Below are positions 19,397-29,482 of a stretch of DNA of 64,000 nucleotides, in pieces; position 1 is the stretch's first letter; each line of letters begins with the position of its first letter. The stretch covers positions 1-64,000 of the forward strand of contig JANQLV010000019.1 of assembly GCA_028280415.1 (NCBI GenBank), read 5' to 3'. The translations under genes and the position numbers were made by a program. Source of the stretch: Saprospiraceae bacterium (GTDB lineage: Bacteria > Bacteroidota > Bacteroidia > Chitinophagales > Saprospiraceae). The notes below the pieces were generated by a model. That model was not told the origin of the DNA. It was given only the letters and a program-made list of their open reading frames with translations, and searched no databases.

Positions 19397-20371
19397 ATGA
19401 TTGTAATTACCGGTGCTCTTGGTTTTATCGGCAGTTGTTTGGTTCGAAAACTTAACGACGAAGGTCATCATACCAATCTGATGGTGGTTGATGATTTTTA
19501 TAAAGATTATAAAGAGCCGAATTTATTCAACAAACAAATAAGGGAATGGATTCATCGGGATATTTTTCTGCCCTTCTTTGAGAAAATGCATTCTCAGGTC
19601 GACTTTGTTTTTCATTTGGGTGCACGTACAGATACCGCTTTACAGGATGAAGCCGTTTTTCAAAAACTAAACCTGGATTATTCCAAATCTATCTGGCGTT
19701 TGTGCGCAGAACATAAAATTCCATTGGTTTACGCTTCCAGTGCAGCCACTTACGGAAATGGCAAAAAGGGATATATTGATAATCACAGCATTGTTTCCCA
19801 ATTAAAACCACTTAATCCTTACGGTGTTTCCAAGAACGAATTCGATAAATGGGCTTTAAAGCAAAAAGAGCAGCCACCTTTCTGGGCGGGGCTCAAATTT
19901 TTCAACGTATATGGCCCTAACGAGTATCATAAAAAGCGTATGGCCTCCGTAATTTTTCATACGGTCAATCAAATTCAAACCAGCGGTCAAATGAAACTGT
20001 TCCGTTCGCATAAACGTGGAGTTGCCAATGGTCAGCAAATGAGGGATTTTATTTATGTAAAGGACGTTGTCAAGGTGCTTCACTTTTTATATGAAAAGCG
20101 GGAAGCGATAAGCAGTGGCCTCTATAATCTTGGTACAGGAAAGGCTCGTAGTTTTCTGGATTTAGCCAGCCTTACTTTTAAAGCAATGGGTAAAAAGCCC
20201 AATATTACGTTTATAGATACACCTGAGGATATTCGCAAAAACTATCAGTACTTCACCGAAGCCGATATGGCCAAACTCCGGGCAGCAGGTTATGATCAGG
20301 ATTTCCACAGCCTTGAAGCCGGAATTGAAGATTATGTAAAAGCTTATTTATTGAAAAAAGAGATTTGGTAA
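19397..20371 (+). CDS. hldD: ADP-L-glycero-D-manno-heptose 6-epimerase
   Basis: 324 aa, an extended SDR (Rossmann) enzyme. The N-terminal dinucleotide motif GALGFIG and the active-site YGVSK are visible. The pattern FHLGARTDT, SSAATYGNG and FFNVYGPNEYHK with MASV is specific for HldD/RfaD, which makes the L-glycero heptose donor for the LPS inner core. The C-terminal half keeps the RDFIYVKDVV block. It starts at the first ATG and is not in an obvious LPS cluster. Confidence 0.93.
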   Translation: MIVITGALGFIGSCLVRKLNDEGHHTNLMVVDDFYKDYKEPNLFNKQIREWIHRDIFLPFFEKMHSQVDFVFHLGARTDTALQDEAVFQKLNLDYSKSIWRLCAEHKIPLVYASSAATYGNGKKGYIDNHSIVSQLKPLNPYGVSKNEFDKWALKQKEQPPFWAGLKFFNVYGPNEYHKKRMASVIFHTVNQIQTSGQMKLFRSHKRGVANGQQMRDFIYVKDVVKVLHFLYEKREAISSGLYNLGTGKARSFLDLASLTFKAMGKKPNITFIDTPEDIRKNYQYFTEADMAKLRAAGYDQDFHSLEAGIEDYVKAYLLKKEIW

Positions 20372-20419
20372 TTGAGGTTTCGAACGATCAACTGTAAATA
20401 AGCCTGGAGCTTGACTTGT

Positions 20420-21028
20420 TTACCTGATATTCAAAATCAAATTCGTTGCCTCGTGTCGGGAATTGATCTCCAGTTTTATAAAAAGTCTTTTAATAAAAGT
20501 TTTTACCGTATTAACACTGATATAATTCTGTTGAGCAATTTCTTTGTAACTCATTCCTTTAAAAAGACAAGTGTACATTTCGTATTCCCTTTGTGTAAAT
20601 TGTACCTTCAATTTATCTTCTAAAAGAGATTTGGCAGGGAAAAGGTCCCTGTGTTCGATTTGATATTTGAATAAAGCCAGTTCAATAGTTGAGCGTAAAT
20701 CATGGCTCGCGAAAGGCTTAACGATATAACCATAGGGCAGGGTTTCCTTGACCTTATTCAAGGTTATAATATCCGAATGAGAGGTTAGAAAAACGTATGG
20801 GAAATTATATTTCTCTTTGATAATCATGGCAAGATCGATCCCCGAGAGACTTCCCTGAATCGTAATATCCAGCAAGACCAAATCAGGTGAAGTACTGGCA
20901 ATCAGATCGAGTGCCTGATCTCCATTCCAGACTGTTCCGACAACGGAGTATCCAAGAGCCATAATAGTCATTTCGATATCGGCGGCGATGATTGCTTCAT
21001 CTTCAACGATTAAAATTTTAGCAGACAT
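20420..21028 (-). CDS. Response regulator, receiver plus LuxR-type HTH
   Basis: 202 aa. Residues 1-120 are a receiver domain with acidic E9-D10, phospho-acceptor D54, T82 and K104. Residues about 138-200 are a LuxR/FixJ-type helix-turn-helix (KVQFTQREYEMYTCL, SYKEIAQ, SVNTVKTF). It should bind DNA when phosphorylated. Its ATG overlaps the stop codon of the kinase gene upstream by one base (TAATG), so the two are translationally coupled and form a cognate pair. The target genes are not evident. Confidence 0.92.
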   Translation of the reverse strand: MSAKILIVEDEAIIAADIEMTIMALGYSVVGTVWNGDQALDLIASTSPDLVLLDITIQGSLSGIDLAMIIKEKYNFPYVFLTSHSDIITLNKVKETLPYGYIVKPFASHDLRSTIELALFKYQIEHRDLFPAKSLLEDKLKVQFTQREYEMYTCLFKGMSYKEIAQQNYISVNTVKTFIKRLFIKLEINSRHEATNLILNIR

Positions 21029-23223
21029 TAGGCAGCGAGTTTATAGTTGTTGAATATTAAATGGATTTGTGTACCATTTTCGTTTTTGTATTGTATATCC
21101 CCTTGTAATTGGATCAGCAAAGTATCAATCAGTTTGAAACCAAAGGAGGAATCATCTCTTTTATCAATATCAATCCCTATCCCGTTATCTTTTACCCATA
21201 ATTCCAATTGTCCATTTTTTTCAAACAAACCGACTTCTATACACCCCTGCTGATCATCCGGGAAGGCATATTTAATGGCATTGGTTAGCAATTCATTAAT
21301 GATCAAACCCAACGGTATCAGGGTATCCACATCCAGATGCAGGTCATGTATCTTAGTTAATAATTTGATTTGATCGGTATTAATTTGATAAGTAGAAATC
21401 AACTCATCACAAAGCCTCTCCAGGTAATCTTTAACACTGACACCGGTCAGGTTTTCCCGATTGTATAAATCCTGATGAATAAGCGCCATAGATCGCACCC
21501 TCGATTTTCCCGAATTCAGCACTTCCAAAGCTTCGGGATCTTCAACATAACGGCTTTGCAGGCTCAACAGACTGGATACCAGTTGGAGGTTATTTTTAAC
21601 CCGATGGTGGATTTCTCTCAGGAGCGTATCTTTCTCTTTTAAGGCACCGGAAATTTGCTTTTTCTGCAAACTTACTTTTTTGAAAAGACGGTATAAAAAG
21701 AAACTCAGAATGCTTATAAAGAGTAAAGTAAGCCCTCCGATAATAATAACCGTTTTTTGTTGACTAAGAATAACCTGCTTGCGAGAATTTTCAGAATCCA
21801 GGAGTCCAATCGCCTGGTCTTGTTCCGCTCTTTTATAGCGAGCCTCCAAATCAAATACCAATTGTTTTTGATCAAGATGAAAAATAGAATCCTTTAAGTT
21901 TTTAAACTGCTTGAAATAGTCTAAAGCTGTTTCAAATTCTCCCGTCAACTCTTTGACTTTAGTCAGGTTTTGGAGCGCAATAAGCCGTATATTCGGTTGT
22001 TTGGTTTCAAGACCAATTTCATCCAGTTTTTTGAAAGCCTGTTCAGCCTGCTGAGCCTGTCCCAAAGCCAGATGTCTTTCCGCAGCAAAAATGATGAAAT
22101 GTTGTTCACTCCGTTTTGTTTTTGGATTTTTTAAAAGTTCTAAAGCCTCCTGATAACGAAGATCGGCCTGCTGCATACGCCCAAGTTCAATTTCAATTCG
22201 ACCGGCAATGCATGTAGCATTTAATAACTGGCTAAAGCTTTTCCGGGATTTTTCAAACTCGATCATTTTTTCTATCTCTATCAGGGCTTGCTCTTTACGA
22301 CCAGTTTTGGATAGCAGTAGGGCATAAACTATTTGAGGCATTTCTTTTTTCAGGCTAAGCTTGTTTTTATCACAAAATTTCAAAGCTTTCAGAACATACT
22401 CTTCCGCTCTTTCAAATTCATTGAGTAAATAAAAAATATGGCTGATCTCCGAATAATGTCTGACTTTCGCCAGTTGAAACTTTTTTGTATCGGGAAACAA
22501 GCGGGTTCCATTGATAAAATACTCTATGGCACTTTTATACTTGGCCAAATCACTCAAAAACTCAGCATAATTAATCAAAGCTGAGCCTATCCGGATCGAG
22601 TCCCTGGTCAAATAAGCTTCCCGGATCGAAATGCGAAAAAGGGAATCGGCAATAGCGGGTTGATCATTCCAAAGTTTTGCCAGACCCGTATATGCCAAGA
22701 CAGAATCTTTCTTGTTCGTTGACAATGCCAGGCCCTTTTCATAAAAATTTTTAGCCTTGTCCATTTCGTCGAGCATATTATAAGTTCCACCTAATTGTAG
22801 ACAAATTGTTGAACGATGCTTATCTATCCCATAAGCTTCCTGGAATTTCAGATGCCTGTGCTGCCATTCCAGCATTTCGGAAGGATTAAAAATATAGCTC
22901 AATTTTTTGTAATAGGCCTGAGTAGTTAGCTCATAGTACTCTCCTGCTTTCGGATGTGAGAATAGAAAATCCCATAAGAAATCCGTCCTGGCTTTATATT
23001 TTAAGTCTCTACATGCCGTAGCAATATTCAAAATCGTTCTAAGTTCCTCTTCGGTTTCCAGTTTTCCTTCCGCATTGATTAGTTTCCGGACGGAAGCAGC
23101 GGCTTTTTCGCAGTTTTTTTCTTTGGCAAGCAGCATTGCTTTTGTCAGAATAGCAGTTTCCTGTCCAGTAAGACAATTAGCCAATAGAAATAAAAAAAAC
23201 AATGAGAGCGTATACTTTTGCAT
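21028..23223 (-). CDS. TPR-containing sensor histidine kinase (HisKA_2 type)
   Basis: 731 aa. There is an N-terminal signal sequence (about 1-19), then a long series of TPR-like helical repeats (about 100-460) outside the cytoplasm, and one membrane segment (about 490-512, [23 protein letters not shown]). The cytosolic kinase core has the H-box of the HisKA_2/HWE-related class, [11 protein letters not shown] (His 539/540), the N-box [12 protein letters not shown] and the G-box DNGIGI. It phosphorylates the LuxR-type regulator whose start overlaps its stop. TPR-periplasmic kinases of this layout are common in Bacteroidota. The ligand is unknown. Confidence 0.92.
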   Translation of the reverse strand: MQKYTLSLFFLFLLANCLTGQETAILTKAMLLAKEKNCEKAAASVRKLINAEGKLETEEELRTILNIATACRDLKYKARTDFLWDFLFSHPKAGEYYELTTQAYYKKLSYIFNPSEMLEWQHRHLKFQEAYGIDKHRSTICLQLGGTYNMLDEMDKAKNFYEKGLALSTNKKDSVLAYTGLAKLWNDQPAIADSLFRISIREAYLTRDSIRIGSALINYAEFLSDLAKYKSAIEYFINGTRLFPDTKKFQLAKVRHYSEISHIFYLLNEFERAEEYVLKALKFCDKNKLSLKKEMPQIVYALLLSKTGRKEQALIEIEKMIEFEKSRKSFSQLLNATCIAGRIEIELGRMQQADLRYQEALELLKNPKTKRSEQHFIIFAAERHLALGQAQQAEQAFKKLDEIGLETKQPNIRLIALQNLTKVKELTGEFETALDYFKQFKNLKDSIFHLDQKQLVFDLEARYKRAEQDQAIGLLDSENSRKQVILSQQKTVIIIGGLTLLFISILSFFLYRLFKKVSLQKKQISGALKEKDTLLREIHHRVKNNLQLVSSLLSLQSRYVEDPEALEVLNSGKSRVRSMALIHQDLYNRENLTGVSVKDYLERLCDELISTYQINTDQIKLLTKIHDLHLDVDTLIPLGLIINELLTNAIKYAFPDDQQGCIEVGLFEKNGQLELWVKDNGIGIDIDKRDDSSFGFKLIDTLLIQLQGDIQYKNENGTQIHLIFNNYKLAA

Positions 23224-23267
23224 ACCAATGATCTAAATATCTGTGAGTAATTTTCAGCCGGTTAAAA

Positions 23268-23495
23268 TCAAACCGTGCTACTTAAATCTGTATCATTATC
23301 CGGGTTCGGCAGTATGTCGGGTAGTCCAGTTTCTTTCTTTGATTCCATCTGCCAATGGGCATTCAAATCCTGATCGATTTTCTCAAGATCTTTCAATAGG
23401 CCGGTCAAAGGGCAATCTTCCTTTGAGGGTGTAAGATTTATGATCTTAGCTTGTTTTTGCTTTTTGGGAACTTTATTTTCTTCAGCTTTTTTCAT
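23268..23495 (-). CDS. Small hypothetical protein (75 aa)
   Basis: 75 aa from the ATG at 23495 (an open frame extends upstream). It is lysine-rich at the N-terminus (MKKAEENKVPKKQKQAK) and acidic at the C-terminus, without signal peptide or membrane segment. I recognise no family. It sits 44 nt before the sensor kinase in the same direction and could be co-transcribed with it. The moderate length and lack of homology evidence keep confidence low. Confidence 0.4.
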   Translation of the reverse strand: MKKAEENKVPKKQKQAKIINLTPSKEDCPLTGLLKDLEKIDQDLNAHWQMESKKETGLPDILPNPDNDTDLSSTV

Positions 23496-23590
23496 ACTGC
23501 ACGGTCCTGTTTTGAAATTTAAAGTGTGTATGTACAAAATAAGCGTTAAATCAAAAGTGAGGAATCACCCCAATGGGTGAATTTTGAATA

Positions 23591-23623
23591 ATTGCACATT
23601 CCATCATTTTTATAGTATCTTTG
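23591..23623 (+). promoter_or_regulatory. Promoter of the SPOR protein gene at 23754
   Basis: ATTG at 23591-23594, a 21-nt spacer, then TATCTTTG at 23616-23623, a good fit to the Bacteroidota promoter. It implies a 5' leader of about 120 nt before the ATG. Confidence 0.7.
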
Positions 23624-23753
23624 TAAGAAAACCAAGATAACTCCTTATAAATCAGCTTTTTCAGGCAAAAGAGGAATAAAAAAATGTTCATTATGACTAG
23701 ATAAAACAGGTGTTCTTATTAATTAAACGTGATTTTTTTAAATTTTAAGCACT

Positions 23754-24305
23754 ATGAATAAAACAGTAAAATATTTAATCGCGACCGTACTGGTCCTTGC
23801 CGGTGCAATGTGGGTCATGTCTATCTACAAATCCTGTAATACTCAAAAACAGGAAGACACTGAAAATGTCCAAAGTAATAATGATTCCGGGGACAATGAA
23901 GATATTGAGTCGCTTTACCTTGATGATGAAGAGATTGCCAGAACTGAAGAAGAGGATAATGCTTTTGTGGAAGAAAATGAAACAACTGGCGATGAGGATA
24001 TGGAGGAAATTTCCGGGGAAGAAGAGGATGGTACAGTAGAAACGTTCGACCTGGACGAAAACGATGGTGAGTATCTGGTAATAGCCGGTGCTTTCATCTC
24101 CGAAAGCAATGCCAAGGCTTTGCAAAGGCAGTTAGATAAAAAAGGCTTGGAATCTTCTGTAAAGGTTTTTCTTGGCTCAAGTTATCATGCCGTTGTTTTA
24201 GGTGGGTATCAAACGCAAAATGCAGCCTGGGATATCGCTGATAAAATTGGCGACGAAGCCTATGTACACAAAAAGAGGTATCCAAAAAGAATGAGAACGA
24301 GTTAA
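23754..24305 (+). CDS. SPOR-domain membrane protein
   Basis: 183 aa. One N-terminal membrane anchor (about 7-24) is followed by a very acidic, low-complexity linker (about 35-100) and a C-terminal SPOR domain (about 106-177, YLVIAGAFISESNAKALQRQL...HAVVLGGYQ). SPOR domains bind denuded peptidoglycan glycans, often at division sites. The layout is the same as that of the protein at 40909-41580. It has its own promoter and ends at a terminator shared with the convergent TonB-domain gene. Confidence 0.88.
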   Translation: MNKTVKYLIATVLVLAGAMWVMSIYKSCNTQKQEDTENVQSNNDSGDNEDIESLYLDDEEIARTEEEDNAFVEENETTGDEDMEEISGEEEDGTVETFDLDENDGEYLVIAGAFISESNAKALQRQLDKKGLESSVKVFLGSSYHAVVLGGYQTQNAAWDIADKIGDEAYVHKKRYPKRMRTS

Positions 24306-24319
24306 CCTTGTTTTGTTTG

Positions 24320-24357
24320 CAGAGCTTACAAAGGAAAGGTTTGTTTTGTAAGCTCTG
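24320..24357. terminator. Bidirectional terminator hairpin
   Basis: CAGAGCTTACAAA (24320-24332) pairs perfectly with TTTGTAAGCTCTG (24345-24357) around a 12-nt loop, between two convergent genes. Confidence 0.8.
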
Positions 24358-24362
24358 TAAAT

Positions 24363-25433
24363 TTACTTGCACAGTAAAGGAATCAAAGCATCATACCAAC
24401 TAACCACCATTATTTCCTTTGCCCTTTTCAGATCCAGACAAGCTTCTTCGGTCTTCTGTAAAGTAATATAAGCCTGGCCCCGCAGAGAAAGGTATTCTCC
24501 ATTATCGGGAAACAGATCAAGCGCCTCGGTCAGTTTCGCAATCCCCTCTTCTTCCTTTTGTGCCTCGATCAGTAAAGCACCTTCATTGGCCAGTTGCTCC
24601 GCAATTTGAAAATCACTGATTTTGTCCCCGCATATTAATACATTAGGCCTGAAAACAATACGGATATTAAAACTAGTATTGACTGGCCGTTCTCCTGAAT
24701 AGGCCGGTGTCCATCTACCAGTAGTAGCATTCATCAATTTGATTGCCTCGAATTGATAATCGATCCCCAGATTGCTATAATCTATCAAATCCATGATGCT
24801 CACTGAGCCATCAGTTTTTACCAGTAAATTTATTTCTACTACTCCAATACAACAACTATCTTGTCCTGCTTCGGGATATATAATTTCTTCATCAATGTAT
24901 TTTATCAATGCCTCATCACCACCTTCATAAACGGCTGGTTTATCAAATCGGATCCAAACGGTGTCTCTGCCTGCCAGAACAAATTCAGGCTCTTCAACGG
25001 TTTCCAACTTAAATTTTACAGGAAGGTTGAAAGAGACTCGTACCGGCTCTCCCGATTGCATTCCCGGAGTCCATCGCTCGGGCATTTCATTCATCAATTT
25101 AACTACCCGGAGTGCTTCCTCCCCCAGTTTTTCTCCCAGATCGCGAACAATTTTGGGATTTGAAATGCTACCATCCTTTTCCACAACAAAATTGACCACA
25201 ACCGTCCCTTCATTCCCATTAGCCCGATCTACTTCGGGATAAGTGATATTTTGATAAATAAATTGCAGCATTTTCTGATCCGAACATTGCTTAAGTTCTG
25301 CAGAAGTCCCCGTAGAGTCCTGACATCCCGGAAACATTGGCATTTGTTCTACTACTTGTAATGGTTCTTCTTTGGGTTGTGCAAAAATAGCAATTGAAAA
25401 CAATAAAAAACTAATCGAAAATAGATATTTCAT
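24363..25433 (-). CDS. Exported protein with two TonB C-terminal-like domains and TPR
   Basis: 356 aa with a signal peptide (about 1-18, ends IFAQ). Two copies of a TonB_C-like domain (about 40-135 and 160-260) carry the pattern FPGCQ/YEGGDEAL...YP..(A/D)....G.V.V.F.V..DGS. The final about 75 residues form TPR-like helices (EEGIAKLTEALDLFPDNGEYLSLRGQAY type). Unlike a true TonB it has no membrane anchor or proline-rich spacer, so it is probably a periplasmic binding protein, not an energy transducer. Such duplicated, soluble TonB_C proteins are common in this phylum, role unknown. Confidence 0.8.
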   Translation of the reverse strand: MKYLFSISFLLFSIAIFAQPKEEPLQVVEQMPMFPGCQDSTGTSAELKQCSDQKMLQFIYQNITYPEVDRANGNEGTVVVNFVVEKDGSISNPKIVRDLGEKLGEEALRVVKLMNEMPERWTPGMQSGEPVRVSFNLPVKFKLETVEEPEFVLAGRDTVWIRFDKPAVYEGGDEALIKYIDEEIIYPEAGQDSCCIGVVEINLLVKTDGSVSIMDLIDYSNLGIDYQFEAIKLMNATTGRWTPAYSGERPVNTSFNIRIVFRPNVLICGDKISDFQIAEQLANEGALLIEAQKEEEGIAKLTEALDLFPDNGEYLSLRGQAYITLQKTEEACLDLKRAKEIMVVSWYDALIPLLCK

Positions 25434-25805
25434 ATTCCAAATTTTATTAGTCCCGTTAATAAATTATGACCAGTAATAGTCTGTTTTTATGATCTCTTAT
25501 ATAGATCAAACAGTTGCATTACTAGTTATGCTAATTCGGGATTGAAGTTCTCAGGTTTGAAATCGGGATTGTAAAATTACAAAAACCTCCGCGTTATAAA
25601 CTCATATAAATGCAAAAATGCTGTCTTAGGATATAGAGTTTTTTTTGGACAATGCATGCCTTTTTCTTTTTTATACACTAGCGGGCAAAGAGGATACCAC
25701 CAAAGAATCCGCAAATACAAAGTCAGGCTTTTTTATGCCTCTTCAATATTTCATCATACTTTTGATATAATATCCAGGATTTACTGATAAAATTTGCCTG
25801 TCAAG
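25434..25805. other. Divergent intergenic region
   Basis: 372 nt between the TonB-domain gene (-) and the beta-helix gene (+). A -7-like TACTTTTG lies at 25757-25764, 42 nt before the ATG at 25806, with only a poor -33 match. No RNA gene or repeat is recognised. Confidence 0.4.
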
Positions 25806-27173
25806 ATGAGATCATATATTCTTTTTGTTTTACTCTTTGCTTTTAGTTTTTCGTTTTACAGTTGTAAAAAAAATGCTCCGGCAGGTTTGCGCTACGGAAT
25901 GTTGATCCAGCAGTCGGTCAGCTTTGAACCGGATACTATTTACCTGAACAATAAGGCCAGTTTCGATCAACCTGCAATCAAAGTTACAGGGAAAAACATT
26001 ACAGTAGACTTCAATAACTCAGTCATTATCGGTTCGAAAGACTATTACCGACCTGACAGCTTTAAGGGCCTGGGGCTTGATATCAGCGAAGGGGAAAACA
26101 TTACCATAAAAAACTTAAAGCTCAGAGGCTTTAAAACAGGTTTAAGGGCCAAAAACATTCAGGGATTTAAGTTGATCAATGCTGATCTCAGTTATAATTA
26201 TCGTCCGAAACTACAAAGCCTAAAAGCACAAAAGAATAGCCTTTTAAATAAGAATGAAAAAAACATCCGACCAGAAGGAGCAACAATTTATCTGGAGAAC
26301 TGCGATTCTTTTTTCATTAACCAAGTCAATATTCAACAAGTCGCGCATGGTCTGGTTTTAAACCAATGCAATGATGGTCTTATCTTTCAAAACAATTTCT
26401 CCTTTAATACCCAATCGGGGCTGCAACTCATACAATCATCCAGCAACCGAATTATTGGAAATCAACTTGACTGGAATACGGCAGGATTTAGTTATGGCCA
26501 AGCAGCACTCGATCTGGGTGCGGCAGGAGTTCATCTTCGGCAAAAGAGCAGTCATAATATCATTGCCTTTAATTCCATCACACATAATGAAAAAGCCATC
26601 CGTTTTTCGAATCATGAAAAACAGGAAGCAACCGAGAACAGCGCAAATCTAATTGCCAGAAATAATTTCTCTTATGAAGTCCACAAAGATTCGATTACAG
26701 GAAAAGGTCAAAATACTTTTATACAAAATGAGTACGAAAACAAATCAGATATTTCTTCGGACACTATAGCATCTCTTAAACACATCATCGAAGAACTCAA
26801 GGTGCAGCAATTCCCGGAACTTAAAAAGCAATACACCGGGTACAAGCACATACTTATGGACGACTATGGCCCATATAATTTTGACTATCCTTTTATCTGT
26901 ACACGCGATCAATCCGGAGAAATGCATACACTTGCTATTTTCGGTCCCTTTGGAAACTTCAAAGTCACTGGTGTTAAAGGTTTAAAATCAATTTCCAAAA
27001 AAAGAGGGGCATTACCGGTTACTTTAGTATTAAGCAGCAAAGCAGATGCTCAACAGATAGAACTCGAAGCAGAATATATCGGTTCAGCATTTACGGATGC
27101 TTATGGTGTTCAGCATAAAAAAGGGATTCCGGTAAAATTATTTTGGCAGGCAAAGGCTTTTCCGGTCGAATAG
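25806..27173 (+). CDS. Lipoprotein with right-handed beta-helix (NosD-like) fold
   Basis: 455 aa from the ATG at 25806 (a TTG 12 nt upstream is also in frame). A lipobox (FYSC, Cys20) ends the signal sequence. Residues about 60-310 show the repeated asparagine-rich strands of a parallel beta-helix (for example ENITIKNLKLRGFKTGLRAKNI, SSNRIIGNQLDWNTAG, SSHNIIAFNSITHNEKAI), as in NosD/pectate-lyase-like proteins. The last about 120 residues form a separate beta-rich domain. Likely surface polysaccharide-binding or -acting, but no catalytic residues can be assigned. Confidence 0.75.
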   Translation: MRSYILFVLLFAFSFSFYSCKKNAPAGLRYGMLIQQSVSFEPDTIYLNNKASFDQPAIKVTGKNITVDFNNSVIIGSKDYYRPDSFKGLGLDISEGENITIKNLKLRGFKTGLRAKNIQGFKLINADLSYNYRPKLQSLKAQKNSLLNKNEKNIRPEGATIYLENCDSFFINQVNIQQVAHGLVLNQCNDGLIFQNNFSFNTQSGLQLIQSSSNRIIGNQLDWNTAGFSYGQAALDLGAAGVHLRQKSSHNIIAFNSITHNEKAIRFSNHEKQEATENSANLIARNNFSYEVHKDSITGKGQNTFIQNEYENKSDISSDTIASLKHIIEELKVQQFPELKKQYTGYKHILMDDYGPYNFDYPFICTRDQSGEMHTLAIFGPFGNFKVTGVKGLKSISKKRGALPVTLVLSSKADAQQIELEAEYIGSAFTDAYGVQHKKGIPVKLFWQAKAFPVE

Positions 27174-27276
27174 CTTTTGATTTTCATCGAAAGAAAAATT
27201 ATTTGCTTTTAGTTTTTTTGATTTTCGTACTTATCGTACAATTCCTATACTTACTGCCTAAATCAAAATCTTACTT

Positions 27277-28920
27277 ATGAAAAACCTAATTCTCACGACT
27301 TTGTCATTACTTTTACTTCCTACAATCATGAATAGTCAAGTAAACATAGAAAAAGCTAAATATCAAGCAATCCTGGAGTCCAACTTTGGTACTTTTGGTT
27401 CAGGCGCATCAGCTATTGTTGCCAAAGACGGAAAAATCGTTTATTCAGGAACAGTTGGTATGGCTAATATAGAATTGGGCGTACCGGTCGATAGCAAGCA
27501 TGTTTTTCGCATTGGTTCGATCACTAAACAATTTACTGCAGTAGCGATCCTTTTACTGGAAAAGCAAGGTAAATTGAGTTTGCAAGATGAAATCACAAAA
27601 TTTATTCCCGACTACCCTACTCACAATAAAGAAATTACGGTCGAACATTTATTGACACATACTTCCGGAATCCAAAGTTATACGAACCTGCCCGAGTTTG
27701 GGAATATTGCCAGTAAGCAAATGAGTCAGGAAGAAATGATTGATTTTTTCAAAGACAAGCCTATGGAATTTGCTCCGGGCAGTCAATACAATTACAATAA
27801 TTCGGGCTATTTTCTACTTGGTTATATCATTGAAAAAGTAAGTGGTAAAAGCTATGAAGATTTTTTACAAAAAAACATTTTTGATAAAGCGGGAATGGAA
27901 AATACTTTTCTAGGTAATCATTCGAGAATTATCCCCAATCGTGCTGCTGGTTATTCCGATGATGATGGCACCCTGGTCAATGCTATGCATATTTCAATGG
28001 ACTGGCCATATGCTGCGGGTGCAATACTGAGTACAGTTGGTGATTTACTTAAATGGAACACGGCTTTACATGAAGGCAGGATAATAGAGCTTAAAACACT
28101 TCGAAAAGCATTTAAAAGTTATCAGCTCAATGATGGTTCATCGACTAATTACGGCTATGGCTGGGAGATCACTAATTTATTTGGCAGTCCAAGTTATGAA
28201 CACGGAGGCGGAATCCAGGGTTTTTTAAGTTACGGTATTTATTTGCCTAAAGAAAAAGTGTATGTGGCTTTACTCTCCAATTGTACTTGTAAGGATGCGA
28301 CCTTTCCCGCTTTAAAGCTTGCACAACTGGCCATTGGAAAAACGCCCAAGAGTGTGTCTTCCATAAACCTAGGTAAAGGAGCTATGGAAGAATATGTAGG
28401 TATTTATCAGATTAGTGGTGGTGATAAAAGAAGAATTACTTTAGAAGACGAGCAATTATATTCACAAAGGATAGGACCAAAACTAAAAATTCAGGCTTAT
28501 GCCAAAGATAAATTCTCGATCGAAGGTACGCTAACTACTTTTGAGTTTGTAAGAAATGAAAAGGGACAAATTATAAAAATGCTTGCCCATACCCGAGATG
28601 GAAAGACAAGTGCTGCAGTACGTACAGACGAAAAGCCGATGGTATTTGAAGCAATAAACCTAAGTCCCGAAATATTAAAAAAGTACACGGGCCTTTATGA
28701 AATCACGCCGGATTTTGCTCTGGATATTACACTAAAAGGAGATCAGCTCTATCTTCAGGCAACTAACCAGGATAAATTCCCTCTGTATGCAAAAGATAAA
28801 ACAAGTTTCTTTTTGAAAGTAGTCTATGCACAAGTCTCTTTTTTCAAGAATAAAGATGGTAAATACAATAAGCTAATACTTTATCAAAATGGAAAAGAGA
28901 TGCCAGGGTATAAGAAATAG
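27277..28920 (+). CDS. Serine beta-lactamase-like hydrolase (class C / PBP-like)
   Basis: 547 aa, exported (signal about 1-20, ends MNSQ). The beta-lactamase/transpeptidase-like domain has all three motifs: S81-I-T-K84, Y173-N-N175 and H309-G-G. The last about 190 residues form two similar beta-rich repeats beginning EEYVGIYQIS and KKYTGLYEIT, as in many Bacteroidota family S12 proteins. Members include esterases, D-peptidases and true beta-lactamases, and sequence alone does not choose between them. Monocistronic; ends in a strong bidirectional terminator. Confidence 0.9.
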   Translation: MKNLILTTLSLLLLPTIMNSQVNIEKAKYQAILESNFGTFGSGASAIVAKDGKIVYSGTVGMANIELGVPVDSKHVFRIGSITKQFTAVAILLLEKQGKLSLQDEITKFIPDYPTHNKEITVEHLLTHTSGIQSYTNLPEFGNIASKQMSQEEMIDFFKDKPMEFAPGSQYNYNNSGYFLLGYIIEKVSGKSYEDFLQKNIFDKAGMENTFLGNHSRIIPNRAAGYSDDDGTLVNAMHISMDWPYAAGAILSTVGDLLKWNTALHEGRIIELKTLRKAFKSYQLNDGSSTNYGYGWEITNLFGSPSYEHGGGIQGFLSYGIYLPKEKVYVALLSNCTCKDATFPALKLAQLAIGKTPKSVSSINLGKGAMEEYVGIYQISGGDKRRITLEDEQLYSQRIGPKLKIQAYAKDKFSIEGTLTTFEFVRNEKGQIIKMLAHTRDGKTSAAVRTDEKPMVFEAINLSPEILKKYTGLYEITPDFALDITLKGDQLYLQATNQDKFPLYAKDKTSFFLKVVYAQVSFFKNKDGKYNKLILYQNGKEMPGYKK

Positions 28921-28924
28921 AAAA

Positions 28925-28959
28925 AAGAAAGGCTTAGTGAAATTCACTAAGCCTTTCTT
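28925..28959. terminator. Bidirectional terminator, 17-bp perfect stem
   Basis: AAGAAAGGCTTAGTGAA (28925-28941) and its exact reverse complement (28943-28959) flank a single base, in practice a hairpin with a few unpaired bases. It lies between the convergent hydrolase and DUF2853 genes, with A and T tracts at both ends. Confidence 0.85.
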
Positions 28960-28978
28960 GAGTTTACTTGATTCGGAG

Positions 28979-29323
28979 TTATCCTACAAACATTTTTGTT
29001 TTTCTAAATTTCTTCACTAACAAGTAATAGAACATAGCTCTAAACTTGTTACGGCTTTTACCGAATGCAGCACAAGTCTCAGCAATTGCTTCGTCCAATT
29101 TTGGAGTGTCTTTAAGTTCAAGTTTCTTGATCAAGAAATTCTTCTTAACTCTTTCCAACTCCTTTTTGTCACTACAAGCTACTTTCTCAGAGTCTGCTTT
29201 GTAGAGAGCCGGACCGCAAGCTTTAGCAACTGCAACAAGAAGATCTCTATCTACTTTTTTCATCCCCAATTTCTCCTTAAAATCCTTCTCGTAGCGATCG
29301 CATTTTTCAACTAATTTGCTCAT
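28979..29323 (-). CDS. DUF2853-family protein
   Basis: 114 aa, small, helical, cytosolic. The sequence fits DUF2853: the N-terminal Y-x-K-D-x-K-E-K-x-G block, the CGPALYKADSEKVACSDKKE segment, KKNFLIKKL, and the closing NKFRAMFYYLLVKKF. Its function is not known. It has a promoter about 160 nt upstream and a strong shared terminator downstream, so it is a single-gene unit. Confidence 0.88.
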   Translation of the reverse strand: MSKLVEKCDRYEKDFKEKLGMKKVDRDLLVAVAKACGPALYKADSEKVACSDKKELERVKKNFLIKKLELKDTPKLDEAIAETCAAFGKSRNKFRAMFYYLLVKKFRKTKMFVG

Positions 29324-29482
29324 GTTTAAATAAGGTTTTGATTAGAAAATATAATTAGTTCAACATGTAATTTTTAAACAAAGATATTTTTTTGACTACG
29401 CTCTTTATTAGATTGGCAACAAAATACAACTTTTACATGCAATAAAAATATTGTTGATAATTTTTTTTTCATTGTCTGGGCA

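Noticed and set aside
24363-25433. Energy-transducing TonB
   Set aside because: There is a cleavable signal peptide, no membrane anchor and no proline-rich spacer; the two domains are soluble TonB_C-like modules.
27277-28920. Acquired antibiotic-resistance beta-lactamase
   Set aside because: The motifs fit the broad S12 serine hydrolase family with an extra C-terminal region typical of Bacteroidota housekeeping members; there is no mobile context.
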